In this document: piece after piece, positions 1-8,812 of the stretch | Layout: every line of letters starts with the position of its first letter | Numbering within the stretch: the stretch's first letter is position 1 | NCBI GenBank assembly: GCA_002382805.1 | Contig: DGAD01000005.1 | Coordinates: 1-29,842, forward strand | Direction: 5' to 3' | DNA: 29,842 nucleotides | Origin: Clostridiales bacterium UBA4039 | GTDB taxonomy: Bacteria; Bacillota; Clostridia; Lachnospirales; Vallitaleaceae | The notes under the pieces: model-generated | What the model was told of the DNA's origin: nothing | Databases searched by the model: none | Seen by the model: only the letters and a program-made list of their open reading frames with translations | Program-made: the position numbers and the translations under genes

Positions 1-9
1 TAGGCTACT

Positions 10-1164
10 TTACACTACCTTTATATTTATCGCATTATATGCTGTTCTTGCCTTCATCAATGCTGTATCGACATCATCACAACACACGGTGATATGCCCC
101 ATCTTTCTATAGGGTGACGACGTTTTTTTTCCATAGATATGCACCTTTACATCGTCATCTTGATAAGCTTGTACCAGTCCGCTAACGACTGTATTGCCAT
201 AAGTTTTTTCTTCCCCCAGCAAGTTCTTCATCACTGTTGGCTCCCGTAACTTACTACTGCCAAAGGGTAATCCTGTAATGGCTCGAATATGCTGCTCAAA
301 CTGTGATGTCACACACCCTTCAATCGTATAGTGACCTGAGTTATGTGGTCGTGGAGCCACTTCATTGACTAGTACTTGCCCTTCTTTTGTTACAAAAAGT
401 TCAATACAAAACATACCTACGCCATGAAAAACATCCATTACTTTTTTGGCAATATCAAGAGCATCTTGATAGGCATGTTCTTCAATTTTTGCCGGAACAA
501 GTGTCTCATCCAATATGCTATTCTTATGATGGTTTTCTCCCACCGGATAAATAACAATCTCACCTTCGATACCTCTACATGCTAATACCGATACTTCCTT
601 TTCAAAGGAAACCAACCGTTCGACCATTAAGGGAATCCTCCCTGCTCCTAGTTGGTCATAGGCTGTTTTTAGCATATCTTTTGATTCAATCAGTGCATTG
701 CCTTTTCCATCATATCCGCCACATCGAGCTTTTAACATCGCTTGACCACCATAGATATTCATCGCCTCTTCAAGTTCTTTAAACGATTCAATATTCATAT
801 AGTCCGGAACCAATATTCCGGCTGCGCTTAAGGTATTTTTTTGTAGGAGTTTATCTTGGATTAATAGAAGTGACTTTGGCGAAGGATATATATTGTAACC
901 TTCATCTTCAAGAATATTAAGAAACTTAGCGTCAATGTGTTCAAACTCATAAGTGACTACATCTGAACGCTCGGCAAGTTGACGAATCGCATCACGATCA
1001 TCAAAAGCTGCCTGTATGTGTTCATCTGAAATCGCGTGGGACGGACAGTCCAAACTTGGGTCAAGGGTTATACAATAAAACCCCAGACGTTTTGCATCAA
1101 GAATCATCATCTTTCCAAGCTGTCCACCACCGATAATACCGATTTTCTTTGCTAAAACATTCAT
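10..1164 (-). CDS. purK: N5-carboxyaminoimidazole ribonucleotide synthase PurK
   Basis: ATP-grasp enzyme of de novo purine synthesis. It carboxylates AIR with ATP and bicarbonate to N5-CAIR, the substrate of PurE. The N-terminus has the family's dinucleotide-fold signature (KIGIIGGGQLGKMM). The centre shows ATP-grasp features (LKARCGGYDGKGN; CIELFVTKEGQVLVNEVAPRPHNSGHYT), and the 384-residue length is normal for PurK. The start is the ATG at 1162-1164, seven bases behind GAGG; a GTG four codons upstream overlaps that ribosome site and is unlikely. purE, usually adjacent, is not in the window and could lie just beyond the left edge. A promoter and paired PurR-like boxes lie upstream. Confidence 0.96.
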   Translation of the reverse strand: MNVLAKKIGIIGGGQLGKMMILDAKRLGFYCITLDPSLDCPSHAISDEHIQAAFDDRDAIRQLAERSDVVTYEFEHIDAKFLNILEDEGYNIYPSPKSLLLIQDKLLQKNTLSAAGILVPDYMNIESFKELEEAMNIYGGQAMLKARCGGYDGKGNALIESKDMLKTAYDQLGAGRIPLMVERLVSFEKEVSVLACRGIEGEIVIYPVGENHHKNSILDETLVPAKIEEHAYQDALDIAKKVMDVFHGVGMFCIELFVTKEGQVLVNEVAPRPHNSGHYTIEGCVTSQFEQHIRAITGLPFGSSKLREPTVMKNLLGEEKTYGNTVVSGLVQAYQDDDVKVHIYGKKTSSPYRKMGHITVCCDDVDTALMKARTAYNAINIKVV

Positions 1165-1203
1165 AATAAACCTCACTGTGTTTGTCAGACGTCTTTTATG
1201 GTT

Positions 1204-1232
1204 ATTTTACAAGGATTTAGGCACGAAGTCAA
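1204..1232 (-). promoter_or_regulatory. purK promoter
   Basis: On the minus strand a TTGACT -35 box (1227-1232) and a TAAAAT -10 box (1204-1209) are separated by exactly 17 bases. They lie about 40 bases upstream of the purK ATG. This is a near-consensus sigma-A promoter. Confidence 0.75.
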
Positions 1233-1236
1233 TAGT

Positions 1237-1281
1237 TTTTCCGAACATTAATCGTCTTTTTGACAAAATCATTCGGTATCT
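1237..1281 (-). promoter_or_regulatory. Probable PurR operator: two inverted PurBoxes upstream of purK
   Basis: The plus strand has CCGAAC at 1241-1246 flanked by A/T, and the inverted partner ATTCGG at 1271-1276. The B. subtilis PurR box is AWWWCCGAACWWT, and PurR binds two inverted boxes about 16-17 bases apart. The 24 bases between the two cores here fit that geometry. The outer box has one core mismatch (CCGAAT). The pair sits just upstream of the purK -35, as expected for repression by PurR with PRPP as inducer. The purR gene itself is not in the window. Confidence 0.6.
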
Positions 1282-1360
1282 ATCTGTTAAAAGCTTATAT
1301 CTTCCGACTTATTGGACTTGTTGACAATTGCATTTTTGTCTATAAAAAACTCAAGGGTAG

Positions 1361-1388
1361 CAAAAAGCGGATAGCCATAGCTATCCGC
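1361..1388 (-). terminator. Rho-independent terminator after the MmcQ/YjbR gene
   Basis: A perfect 9-bp GC-rich stem (GCGGATAGC at 1367-1375 with GCTATCCGC at 1380-1388, 4-base loop) is followed by TTTTTG when read on the minus strand. It separates the 1436-1792 gene from purK. Confidence 0.85.
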
Positions 1389-1435
1389 CTAACGTCTTAA
1401 CATGCAAGTTCAAAAATATTATTGCGAACATACAT

Positions 1436-1792
1436 TTAGCCAAGAATCTCTTTTTTAGTTTTTTTAGGTAACGCATCAAAAATAAGCTGATAGGATTTAT
1501 CAATCATATCTTTTATAATTTCTGATGCAACCGAACCATCAAGATACACCGAATTCCAATGTTCTTTATTCATATAGTACCCTGGCGTTATGTCCTCATA
1601 CTGCTCTCTGAGAAAGTATCCATCTTCTGGTAAGAGCTTTAGCGTAATAATCGGTCTATCTGTTTTATCTTTTCCCTGTAATGCAAACATTTTATTACCG
1701 ACCATGCACTTTGTTGCCTGCCACTCTTGTTTATATTCTAATATTGCACCCTGTTTTTCACTACAGTATTTTTCAATCCAAGAATATTCCAT
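1436..1792 (-). CDS. MmcQ/YjbR family protein
   Basis: Small cytoplasmic protein of 118 residues, the usual size for the MmcQ/YjbR (CyaY-like fold) family. It has the typical pattern: an early conserved K-MVGNKMFAL segment, then TLKLLPEDGYFLREQY, PGYYMNKEHWNSVYLDG, and a C-terminal helix with KSYQLIFDALPKKTKKE. Family members are often annotated as DNA-binding proteins, but no biochemical role is settled. The start is supported by GGAGGTGAG upstream. It appears to be a single gene, bounded downstream by a strong terminator; no clear promoter was found in the roughly 95 bases upstream. Confidence 0.85.
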   Translation of the reverse strand: MEYSWIEKYCSEKQGAILEYKQEWQATKCMVGNKMFALQGKDKTDRPIITLKLLPEDGYFLREQYEDITPGYYMNKEHWNSVYLDGSVASEIIKDMIDKSYQLIFDALPKKTKKEILG

Positions 1793-1889
1793 ATTATTTT
1801 CTCACCTCCAATAAGACTATATATATCATAACACTATTTTCACATTACTGCATTGTAAAAATCAGACAGATTCAAAGCGCATATGCACT

Positions 1890-2555
1890 TTATTCAAACA
1901 TATATTGTAATACTTTGGCAATGTTTTCTTCATTGTCTTGATTGGAGAAGATGCCCATATAATAGGTTTCTCCTTCCGGCAACATACCTTCGAACATTGG
2001 AAGTTCTGTAACATCGACTAAGTATATGCTATCACTTTTTATCTCTTCGGTCGTTGCCCCAAGTTCTTTGGCGGTATAGTAATTATCTTCTAGCAAGGTA
2101 ATTAGCCCCTTCTCGATATAATCATCCAGCGGTTTCATCATTCCTTGATCTAAATATCTTGAATAATTTTCTCCGACAAAAACTAAAATATCAAAGTCTC
2201 CTAACGTGCTTTTCCCCATAATTTTTGTTACATTGGCCATCTGCACATTATAATCAATACCTTCTTCAATATTAAACGATTCAATGGCTGCGACTTCACG
2301 CTTTAAGTCATCACTCACAAGTGCACTTAGCTCATCTGTCAATGCATCACTTTTTTCTGTATCCATAGCATATGTAAATATACTAAGGTCAAAAACAATA
2401 TCTGCTGGTGGATTGAAAATATAATGATTCAATACCCAAAACAGCATCATCGCTCCAATAATTCCACCAATGATATGCAGCTTATAATACTCCCAAATAT
2501 GATCAATCTTATCTTTTCGGCTTAAATCATCATAATCTATGAGTCGTTTTTCCAT
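1890..2555 (-). CDS. Single-pass membrane protein of unknown function
   Basis: A 221-residue protein with a charged N-terminus (to about residue 27), one membrane segment at about residues 28-47, and a roughly 170-residue acidic part that is probably extracytoplasmic. No enzyme motif or known domain was recognised. Its start codon lies two bases after the stop of the upstream M29-like aminopeptidase (TAG-CT-ATG), so the two are almost certainly translationally coupled. The outer part is rich in D/E and has a substrate-binding-protein-like rhythm (GDFDILVFVGENYSRYLDQG), but this is too weak for a functional call. Confidence 0.8.
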   Translation of the reverse strand: MEKRLIDYDDLSRKDKIDHIWEYYKLHIIGGIIGAMMLFWVLNHYIFNPPADIVFDLSIFTYAMDTEKSDALTDELSALVSDDLKREVAAIESFNIEEGIDYNVQMANVTKIMGKSTLGDFDILVFVGENYSRYLDQGMMKPLDDYIEKGLITLLEDNYYTAKELGATTEEIKSDSIYLVDVTELPMFEGMLPEGETYYMGIFSNQDNEENIAKVLQYMFE

Positions 2556-2557
2556 AG

Positions 2558-4612
2558 CTACACCTCGATTTCATCCAGTGGATCATTAAGTTTGGCTGTT
2601 CCTTCAAGAACAAATCGTCCTTGTTGAATGATTGGTATCTCTTTCTTATCATGTGTTATAACGACAATCGTATCCAATTCGTCATAAGGAATAGTAATAT
2701 CCGTATGTCGATAAAAATATGCTTTTTCTCGATCCGTCTTACGCAAACAAGAAATCGAGTTATCTCTGGCAACGATTTCTCTACCATCCGGATTTTTCAC
2801 CGGAACATCTTCACTTTGCTTATAGCACGTATCCCCAACAGCAAAATGCGGTCCAGTCTTTTCACCAATTAAAATCGGGAGGATTTTTTCAATATTATAT
2901 TTTCGTGCCATCGCATATGCTTTGGTGTTGGTTCCAATCGCAAATTCACCTAATGGTAAAAAATTATGCGGTTCTGTAATATTCGCCCGAATATATTCTC
3001 TATTTTTCTCATCTTCAGCATAATTTTTACATGTATAATCGGTCATCATTCCATCGACAAATTCTATTGCAAGGTCTTTATACTTTAATCCATTAAGGTA
3101 TACTTCTTTGACATGTAATGTACCATGGGTTCCTTCAAGTTTTGGCGATGTAAACACTTCACCTACAGGGACATTAACATCTGCCGTACAGTTATTGAAG
3201 TTCGTTTGCTTTGTCACATCGTCTAACGCATTCAGTTGAATAACCAATTGAGTACGGTTATCGTTACGTCCTGTCACCCGTACCGATTCTCCCATATCCA
3301 GTGCTTCTATGATGGTTTGTTGAATCTCCATGTACATAGCTTCATCCAATGTGTTCACTTCAATCGTCTCATCAAAAATAGCTTCAAATTGTTCACCGAT
3401 ACTTGGTAGTGGGTAGGCGTTAATAGTAAAACTCCATTCACTACTTGGAAGGTATTGGTTAAATAACGTCTGATAATCACTCGTAAATTTTTGCTTTAAC
3501 GCCTGTTGTTCTTCACTCAGGCGAAGCGCCGTTTCTTTCATCTCAGGCTCAAAAGGTTTTTCCCCAAAGACTTCCATAACCGCTGGACCTGCATAGCCTT
3601 TGATCAATGCTTCAAATTCATCGAATATGTCTTTTTGATGTGCCATAAGCCCCTCATAGTAGGATGCATCTACAAAAAGCGCCTCGTCAAAGCGATGATC
3701 AATATAGTTTTGCGGATTAGCAAGTGTATTGATTAACCTTGGTCGCAAAGACCCTTCTAAATCATATCGAACGATTGGTTCTAAACCATAGGCTTTAAAA
3801 TTATCAACGGCACGTGCGATAACAGGTTCAAATCCAAGTTGATACGCTATCTGCACAGTTTTTTTATGTTTGATGTCGACCTCATTTCGCTCATAGCCAC
3901 GAATAAAAGCCTCTGTAAAAGTATCTGCCATTTTTTGCAGTGTAGCCTCATCCGATTTTTTGAAATATTCAAATAATCCGTATTCATTGTCACCGATATA
4001 CATTCCATATTTATAGAGGTATTTTTCATCGGCAAAGGTTGATTGGCACACCATCTGACTATATACATCAAAGTTTGGATCAAATGCACGATATGTATTT
4101 AAGCGTAATTTGTCTTCAATGTCTTTCATTGCATGTGTTTTTATTATGCATACCAATTCATCAACTGAAGTCGTCGGTTCATCTAAGAGTTTTTTTGCTA
4201 TTGCAACAAAGACTTCTGCCGTCCACATAATCGACACCGCACGGTGCTCATATGCATAAGGTATGGTCAAACGCATTTTTTGATAAAGATAAGTAAGGAC
4301 TTTACCCAAGTCTTCGCCAAATATATCACGGCATACATCTGGATTAGCATAGCTTGTCACATAGTTCTTTGGCAATAATTCTTCATTTTGCTCTTGGTTT
4401 ATGGCCTTTAGCTGCTCCAGAGTATGTGTGTCATAAAAAGATATTGACCACTCTTTTTCAAATGCTATACTACGTAAAACTAATTCTGTACTTTTTTGAA
4501 TATATAACGCAATAGCATCATTCCTTTTTTTGCTTTGATTTTGTAGGGTAATTAGTTGTTGCTCAACTTCTTCCCTTCGCACTTCATACTTTTGATTTAA
4601 TTGATTAATCAT
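2558..4612 (-). CDS. M29-like aminopeptidase with long N-terminal extension
   Basis: Predicted metallo-aminopeptidase of 684 residues. The C-terminal half matches the M29 (AmpS/AmpT) family. All six metal ligands of that family appear in order and with near-family spacing: E485 (GEVFTSP), E556 (LGEFAIGTN), H589 and Y597 (GPHFAVGDTCY), H636 and D638 (RHTDIT). Classical M29 enzymes are about 370-410 residues; here about 280 extra N-terminal residues, largely helical and beginning with a probable coiled coil (residues 1-35), precede the catalytic part. The ATG at 4612 follows AAGGG. Coupling to the downstream membrane protein hints at a shared peptide-processing role, which is inference. Confidence 0.82.
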   Translation of the reverse strand: MINQLNQKYEVRREEVEQQLITLQNQSKKRNDAIALYIQKSTELVLRSIAFEKEWSISFYDTHTLEQLKAINQEQNEELLPKNYVTSYANPDVCRDIFGEDLGKVLTYLYQKMRLTIPYAYEHRAVSIMWTAEVFVAIAKKLLDEPTTSVDELVCIIKTHAMKDIEDKLRLNTYRAFDPNFDVYSQMVCQSTFADEKYLYKYGMYIGDNEYGLFEYFKKSDEATLQKMADTFTEAFIRGYERNEVDIKHKKTVQIAYQLGFEPVIARAVDNFKAYGLEPIVRYDLEGSLRPRLINTLANPQNYIDHRFDEALFVDASYYEGLMAHQKDIFDEFEALIKGYAGPAVMEVFGEKPFEPEMKETALRLSEEQQALKQKFTSDYQTLFNQYLPSSEWSFTINAYPLPSIGEQFEAIFDETIEVNTLDEAMYMEIQQTIIEALDMGESVRVTGRNDNRTQLVIQLNALDDVTKQTNFNNCTADVNVPVGEVFTSPKLEGTHGTLHVKEVYLNGLKYKDLAIEFVDGMMTDYTCKNYAEDEKNREYIRANITEPHNFLPLGEFAIGTNTKAYAMARKYNIEKILPILIGEKTGPHFAVGDTCYKQSEDVPVKNPDGREIVARDNSISCLRKTDREKAYFYRHTDITIPYDELDTIVVITHDKKEIPIIQQGRFVLEGTAKLNDPLDEIEV

Positions 4613-4715
4613 GATAATCCCTTCTTTATGTCATTATGTGATTTCTATATAAATTAATGCTTATGTTTATCTAATATGATACCACATAGATTTATCCCTA
4701 TCTATTATTTTTTTA

Positions 4716-5804
4716 TTAAAAACCAATGCGGTTAAACGTTGCCACCCACTCTTTTTGTACATCACCCAGGGTAATCTCCATCGCATTAAGCTCAGGTCTC
4801 ACTTGAAGACGGTATGCTTTTCCCACATACTCTCTTAAAAACTTTTCGATTTTTTCCTTGTTCACCTTCTTGTGTCCAATCAACCTTTGAACAATTGCCT
4901 GATTAGCTCCAATGAGCAAAGGCGAATCCAATAGTCTAATTCTTTCATGATACGTCTTAACAATATGAACAAATACTTCATAGGCACAAGCATCCATTAC
5001 TAACTCACCAAAAGCCGGATGGTAGGGGCCTGCCACAAAAGCACCTGCATTAAGTTCTTCATTGGCTTGTAGCCCAATACGAATTATATCAATATCTGCC
5101 TCAAGAATTTTCGGCAACACTTGGGCTACCATGCTCACCGCTTCTTCGACCAGGAGCGGCTGATACTTCCCTTGCATATATAGATTTTCCAGTTCTGTAT
5201 GTGTAATCACCAATGTCGGATATATTCGTAAAGTCTTGGGTTGTATTTGAATTAGGCGTTCAATAGTCGCCTCAAAGCTATCCTTGCTATCGCCCGGAAG
5301 CCCTAACATGACTTGCAGTCCTAGTTCAATATTGGTTTCACGAATCAATCGAACCGCTTGATATACATCCTCAACCGTATGATTTCTTTTCGATAGTTCA
5401 AGGACTTTGGGTTCTAAGGATTGTACTCCAAGTTCAATAGCACTTACTGGATAAGCTTTTAGAAAACCGAGTATCTCCTCAGAGATATAATCCGGTCGTG
5501 TTGACATACGTATGCCTTTTAATCCATATTGTTTGACATATTCCGTGGCAATCTCTAAATAAAACTTTTGTACTTTTGGATCAATCCCTGTAAAGCTACC
5601 TCCAAAAAAAGCAATCTCTATGTCCTCATGATCACCACCTGTTCTTAGGTAGGCTTCGATTTTTTGTCGTAGTTGTTGTTCATCGCATACATTATGATGT
5701 TCTCCGCTGATGTGACGTTGATTGCAAAACACACAATCATTGGGACATCCTAAGTGCGGTATGAAAATCGGTATATTCATCGTTCGTTTTTTATTTGTTA
5801 TCAT
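4716..5804 (-). CDS. Radical SAM protein (Elp3-like, no GNAT domain)
   Basis: Cytoplasmic iron-sulfur enzyme of 362 residues with the radical SAM cluster motif CPNDCVFC at C20, C24 and C27, near the start. It also has the SAM-binding glycine region (FFGGSFTGID), STRPDYI, and the ELGVQSL signature shared by Elp3/HemN-type enzymes. The C-terminal acetyltransferase domain of true Elp3 is absent. The substrate is unknown. The start is the ATG at 5802-5804 behind GGAAGG; an upstream TTG at 5837 lacks a ribosome site. It overlaps the end of the upstream gene by 14 bases, so the two form an operon. Confidence 0.85.
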   Translation of the reverse strand: MITNKKRTMNIPIFIPHLGCPNDCVFCNQRHISGEHHNVCDEQQLRQKIEAYLRTGGDHEDIEIAFFGGSFTGIDPKVQKFYLEIATEYVKQYGLKGIRMSTRPDYISEEILGFLKAYPVSAIELGVQSLEPKVLELSKRNHTVEDVYQAVRLIRETNIELGLQVMLGLPGDSKDSFEATIERLIQIQPKTLRIYPTLVITHTELENLYMQGKYQPLLVEEAVSMVAQVLPKILEADIDIIRIGLQANEELNAGAFVAGPYHPAFGELVMDACAYEVFVHIVKTYHERIRLLDSPLLIGANQAIVQRLIGHKKVNKEKIEKFLREYVGKAYRLQVRPELNAMEITLGDVQKEWVATFNRIGF

Positions 5805-6516
5805 GCGTGCATCCTTCCCAAAAAAGAATTGATCCAATATCGGTGAGCCTTATGCCGGGACAATCAATAATCTTCATTCTTTGTTTTTTAATAAACGCCT
5901 CTATTATATGATAATCAGGATGCTGTTTCAAGTCGCCGTTAAAATACACGGTACGCCCCACAACGCCACTAGCACCTCCGATAAACCCATAATCTTGTCC
6001 TTCTAAGTGAATATGTCCCTGCCTGATTGTTAACACCTCAATCCCCTCTTGCTCTAACCGCCTAGCCATGCCTTCATCTGAAGTAATGGCATGCTTTTGG
6101 TCTAATTGCAGCAGACAACACCTGGCATAACCTTGATTCGTATGAAGATATTGAATCCTTTGTTCTTCTAGATAGGTACGTACAAGGGGATGGGTATAAT
6201 CTCTATGATGTACAAACACACCTTCTTTATAGGCCCCATTCAAAAAAACAGTTGCCGGATAGCGATCTGTAAGTGGAACATCAACAACTGTGACACAATG
6301 AAGTTCATGCTCCTTGAGCTTCTGATAAAGCTTTAATTGCTTAAACGTCAATGAATCGATAAATAATTGTTGCTCAATCGGAAGGATTCGAATGTCCGGA
6401 TGGCTTGCAATGGATGGATAAAGCCGTGCATCTTTTTCGATTGTGATGCATTCGAATTTTTCTTCGAGTTGATGTAAAAGTTGTTGTGTAATATCTTCAG
6501 ATACGAATACGTACAT
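5791..6516 (-). CDS. GME-fold-like protein (DUF6873 type)
   Basis: A 241-residue cytoplasmic protein without signal peptide. The pattern NQGYARCCLLQLDQKHAITS, then HIHLEGQDYGFIGGASG, YFNGDL, and a final PGIRLTDIGSILF recalls the clostridial DUF6873 family, which is placed in the pentein (amidinotransferase-like, GME) fold. No catalytic assignment is safe. The family name rests on recalled motif resemblance. It is the first gene of a two-gene unit with a radical SAM enzyme, which suggests a common pathway. The start follows AGGAAGG. Confidence 0.65.
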   Translation of the reverse strand: MYVFVSEDITQQLLHQLEEKFECITIEKDARLYPSIASHPDIRILPIEQQLFIDSLTFKQLKLYQKLKEHELHCVTVVDVPLTDRYPATVFLNGAYKEGVFVHHRDYTHPLVRTYLEEQRIQYLHTNQGYARCCLLQLDQKHAITSDEGMARRLEQEGIEVLTIRQGHIHLEGQDYGFIGGASGVVGRTVYFNGDLKQHPDYHIIEAFIKKQRMKIIDCPGIRLTDIGSILFWEGCTHDNK

Positions 6517-6545
6517 ACTATTTCCTTCCTATTTGCACATGGGCA

Positions 6546-6569
6546 AAGCCATCTCAAACGAGATGGCTT
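6546..6569 (-). terminator. Hairpin after the flotillin gene
   Basis: A perfect 10-bp stem (AAGCCATCTC with GAGATGGCTT, loop AAAC) lies about 30 bases after the flotillin stop codon. The T-tract on the minus strand is short (CTTTGCCC), so termination may be partial. Confidence 0.6.
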
Positions 6570-6596
6570 GCACCTTATAGAACACATATAGTCTTC

Positions 6597-8015
6597 TTAT
6601 TCTTCATCAATAGCTTTTTCTATCGCCGCTTTTTCAGCAACAGCTTTTGCTTCCATAACTTCTTTATTCTTACCAAGATAGGATGGTAGCTCCATTCCGG
6701 CCATATCAAACATTTCGTTCATTGGTGGAATCGACTTCATTAATCCCGACAAAAAGTTTGCCGTTGCCGGCTTTCCGTTTTCACCATTCATTGAATCCCA
6801 AACGGTAACTTTATCAATCTTAATGTTTTTGATTGCTTCCACTTGTACTTTAACAAGATCTTCCATCTTATCTGCGATAAGCAATCGAATTGCATCGTCT
6901 GAACCACCAGCAGCCTCAACCATGGCTCTAAAACCATCCGCTTGCTTACTAAGGACTTCAAACGTACCTCTAGCTTGTGCTTCCATTTTTGCATAGATTG
7001 CGTCTGCTTCACCTTTTGCAAGGCGTCTAGCTTGTTCAGCTTCGGCTTCGGCTTCGATTTCAAGGCGACGTTTATCAACTTCAGCAAGTACGATAATATC
7101 TGCTTCTTTTGTTGCCTTTTCTTTTTGCGCACGTGCTATTTCCGCTTCGCGTTCTGATTCATAAGCTTCTTTTAAGGCTAGTGCCGCTTGAACTTTTTCT
7201 GATGCAGTTGCTGTTCTTAAAGCTTCGGCTTCTCTTTGACGTTTTTCAGAATCAGAGTTCGCAATCGTTACACGTGCCTGGTTTTCACCTTCGATAGCCA
7301 CTGAGTTAGCTGCCGATACACGAATACGTTCGTCACGTTGTGCTTCTGCCTGACCGATAGATCCATCACGGTCTTTTTCAGCCACTGATTTTTTCGCATC
7401 ATTAATCGCTTTGGCTGCTGCTTCTTTTCCTAAGGCTTCAATGTATCCTGATTCGTCCATAATATCGGTCACGTTCACGTTAATCAAACGCAATCCAATT
7501 TTTTTCAATTCAGACTCTACGTTGCGTGATACAGCATCTAAGAATTTGTCACGGTCCGTATTGATTTCTTCAATATCCATTGTTGCAACAACAAGACGTA
7601 ACTGTCCAAAAATAATGTCTTTGGCTAACTCTTCTATCTCAGCAAGCTTTAGTCCAAGTAAGCGTTCCGCTGCGTTTTGCATCACACCGGCTTCTGTTGA
7701 AATTCCTACGGTAAATCTTGAAGGAACATCAACACGGATGTTTTGTTTTGACAATGCATTACGCAAATCAACATTAATGGATATAGGCGTTAAATCTAAA
7801 AACTCATATTGTTGAATCACCGGCCAAATAAATGCTGCTCCACCATGGATACATTTTGAACTTGTATCCATGCCATCAATACTTCCCACTTTACCATAAA
7901 TAACTAAAATCTTATCCGATGGACACCGTTTGTATCTTGTTAATAAGGCTGCTAATGTTGTAAATAGTATCAGTACAATTACAACTATTAGGATTAAAAC
8001 TTCAAATTCTCCCAC
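6597..8015 (-). CDS. floT: Flotillin family protein
   Basis: Membrane-associated scaffold protein of 472 residues, resembling B. subtilis FloT (YuaG), which organises functional membrane microdomains. Residues 5-27 form a hydrophobic anchor. An SPFH/band-7 domain follows (about 30-200). Then comes the typical flotillin region rich in A, E, K and R (about 205-365), which is a predicted coiled coil with EA-repeat character. Translation starts at GTG 8013-8015 behind AGGAGG; that ribosome site overlaps the stop codon of the upstream NfeD-like gene (TAGGAGG), which indicates coupling. The yuaF-yuaG gene order of Bacillus is conserved. Confidence 0.93.
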   Translation of the reverse strand: MGEFEVLILIVVIVLILFTTLAALLTRYKRCPSDKILVIYGKVGSIDGMDTSSKCIHGGAAFIWPVIQQYEFLDLTPISINVDLRNALSKQNIRVDVPSRFTVGISTEAGVMQNAAERLLGLKLAEIEELAKDIIFGQLRLVVATMDIEEINTDRDKFLDAVSRNVESELKKIGLRLINVNVTDIMDESGYIEALGKEAAAKAINDAKKSVAEKDRDGSIGQAEAQRDERIRVSAANSVAIEGENQARVTIANSDSEKRQREAEALRTATASEKVQAALALKEAYESEREAEIARAQKEKATKEADIIVLAEVDKRRLEIEAEAEAEQARRLAKGEADAIYAKMEAQARGTFEVLSKQADGFRAMVEAAGGSDDAIRLLIADKMEDLVKVQVEAIKNIKIDKVTVWDSMNGENGKPATANFLSGLMKSIPPMNEMFDMAGMELPSYLGKNKEVMEAKAVAEKAAIEKAIDEE

Positions 8016-8027
8016 TATACTTACCTC

Positions 8028-8672
8028 CTAATTTTTCTCTACGATTAGTGTATGATCTGACAATAATCCAATTACCTTGACGGTCTCTCCTGTCTTAATG
8101 GGTGCATCGCCTTTTGTCATTGCGCTACACTCAATCAAACGTTCTTGAACTGTCAGCATGACTTTTCCTTTCCCCTGATTGTTTGGTGGAATTGTCAAGT
8201 ATACTTCGCCAGTTTTTCCAATTGCATTCACATACGCAATATTACCGCTGGATTGAAGCTTTGTCATAATATAGAATAGGTATCCTACAACAAACATCGC
8301 TGTTAATCCGGCAAGCGTCGCACCTATCACAGCAACAACTGTCGAACTTTTTCCTGCAAGGATTGCACCTGTCCAACCAAAAATCGAGAAAAATGCAATT
8401 AACCCTCGAAATGTAAAGAACCGAAAATCACCAACAAATCCATCTGAAACAGTATTTGCATCCTCTAGATCCACTTCAAAAATCTCATCCATGTCTCCAA
8501 ACGAAGTGACACCTTCGCTTCCTATACCATCCATGCCATCCATCTCTCCATCCATATTGGATAGCCCTAGCATTGAAAAAATCGCTTGAATCACTAAAAT
8601 AAGCGTTGCCGGAATCGCAATTGTATAAAAAATCTGCTTCAGCAATATGAGTTCATCCCACCATTCGATCAT
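8028..8672 (-). CDS. NfeD/YuaF-like membrane protein
   Basis: A 214-residue membrane protein. Hydrophobic segments lie near residues 10-37, then about 85-108 and 113-140, with an acidic D/E/G/M-rich stretch between the first two. The C-terminal 70 residues (GKTGEVYLTIPPNNQGKGKVM... then VKVIGLLSDHTLIVE) have the pattern of the NfeD OB-fold. NfeD-like proteins are encoded beside flotillins and act with them in membrane organisation. The ATG at 8670-8672 follows AGGAGGG at good spacing; the reading frame extends 13 codons further upstream without a ribosome site. Confidence 0.9.
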   Translation of the reverse strand: MIEWWDELILLKQIFYTIAIPATLILVIQAIFSMLGLSNMDGEMDGMDGIGSEGVTSFGDMDEIFEVDLEDANTVSDGFVGDFRFFTFRGLIAFFSIFGWTGAILAGKSSTVVAVIGATLAGLTAMFVVGYLFYIMTKLQSSGNIAYVNAIGKTGEVYLTIPPNNQGKGKVMLTVQERLIECSAMTKGDAPIKTGETVKVIGLLSDHTLIVEKN

Positions 8673-8734
8673 AGTCTCCCTCCTTTTCTCTTGTCCTATT
8701 TTGTTATACATTGGTTATTCGTTAAGTCTTTTTC

Positions 8735-8763
8735 ATTATAATCCAAGATATTTTTAAGTACAA
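8735..8763 (-). promoter_or_regulatory. Promoter of the NfeD-flotillin operon
   Basis: On the minus strand TTGTAC (8758-8763) and a perfect TATAAT (8735-8740) are separated by 17 bases, about 60 bases upstream of the NfeD-like start. This is a sigma-A type promoter; no SigW-like sequence was noticed, unlike the Bacillus yuaFG operon. Confidence 0.75.
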
Positions 8764-8812
8764 GTTATAATGTATATCTTATACATCTTATTGCTTCAAC
8801 TGTCATCTCATG

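Noticed and set aside
6788..7132. A 114-codon ORF in another frame within the flotillin gene
   Set aside because: Lysine-rich shadow of the alanine- and glutamate-rich coiled coil of flotillin; no family resemblance.
8771..8787. A 7-bp inverted repeat ATGTATA-TCT-TATACAT as a terminator after the NADH oxidase gene
   Set aside because: Pure AT stem and no T-tract; it is more likely chance in AT-rich DNA.
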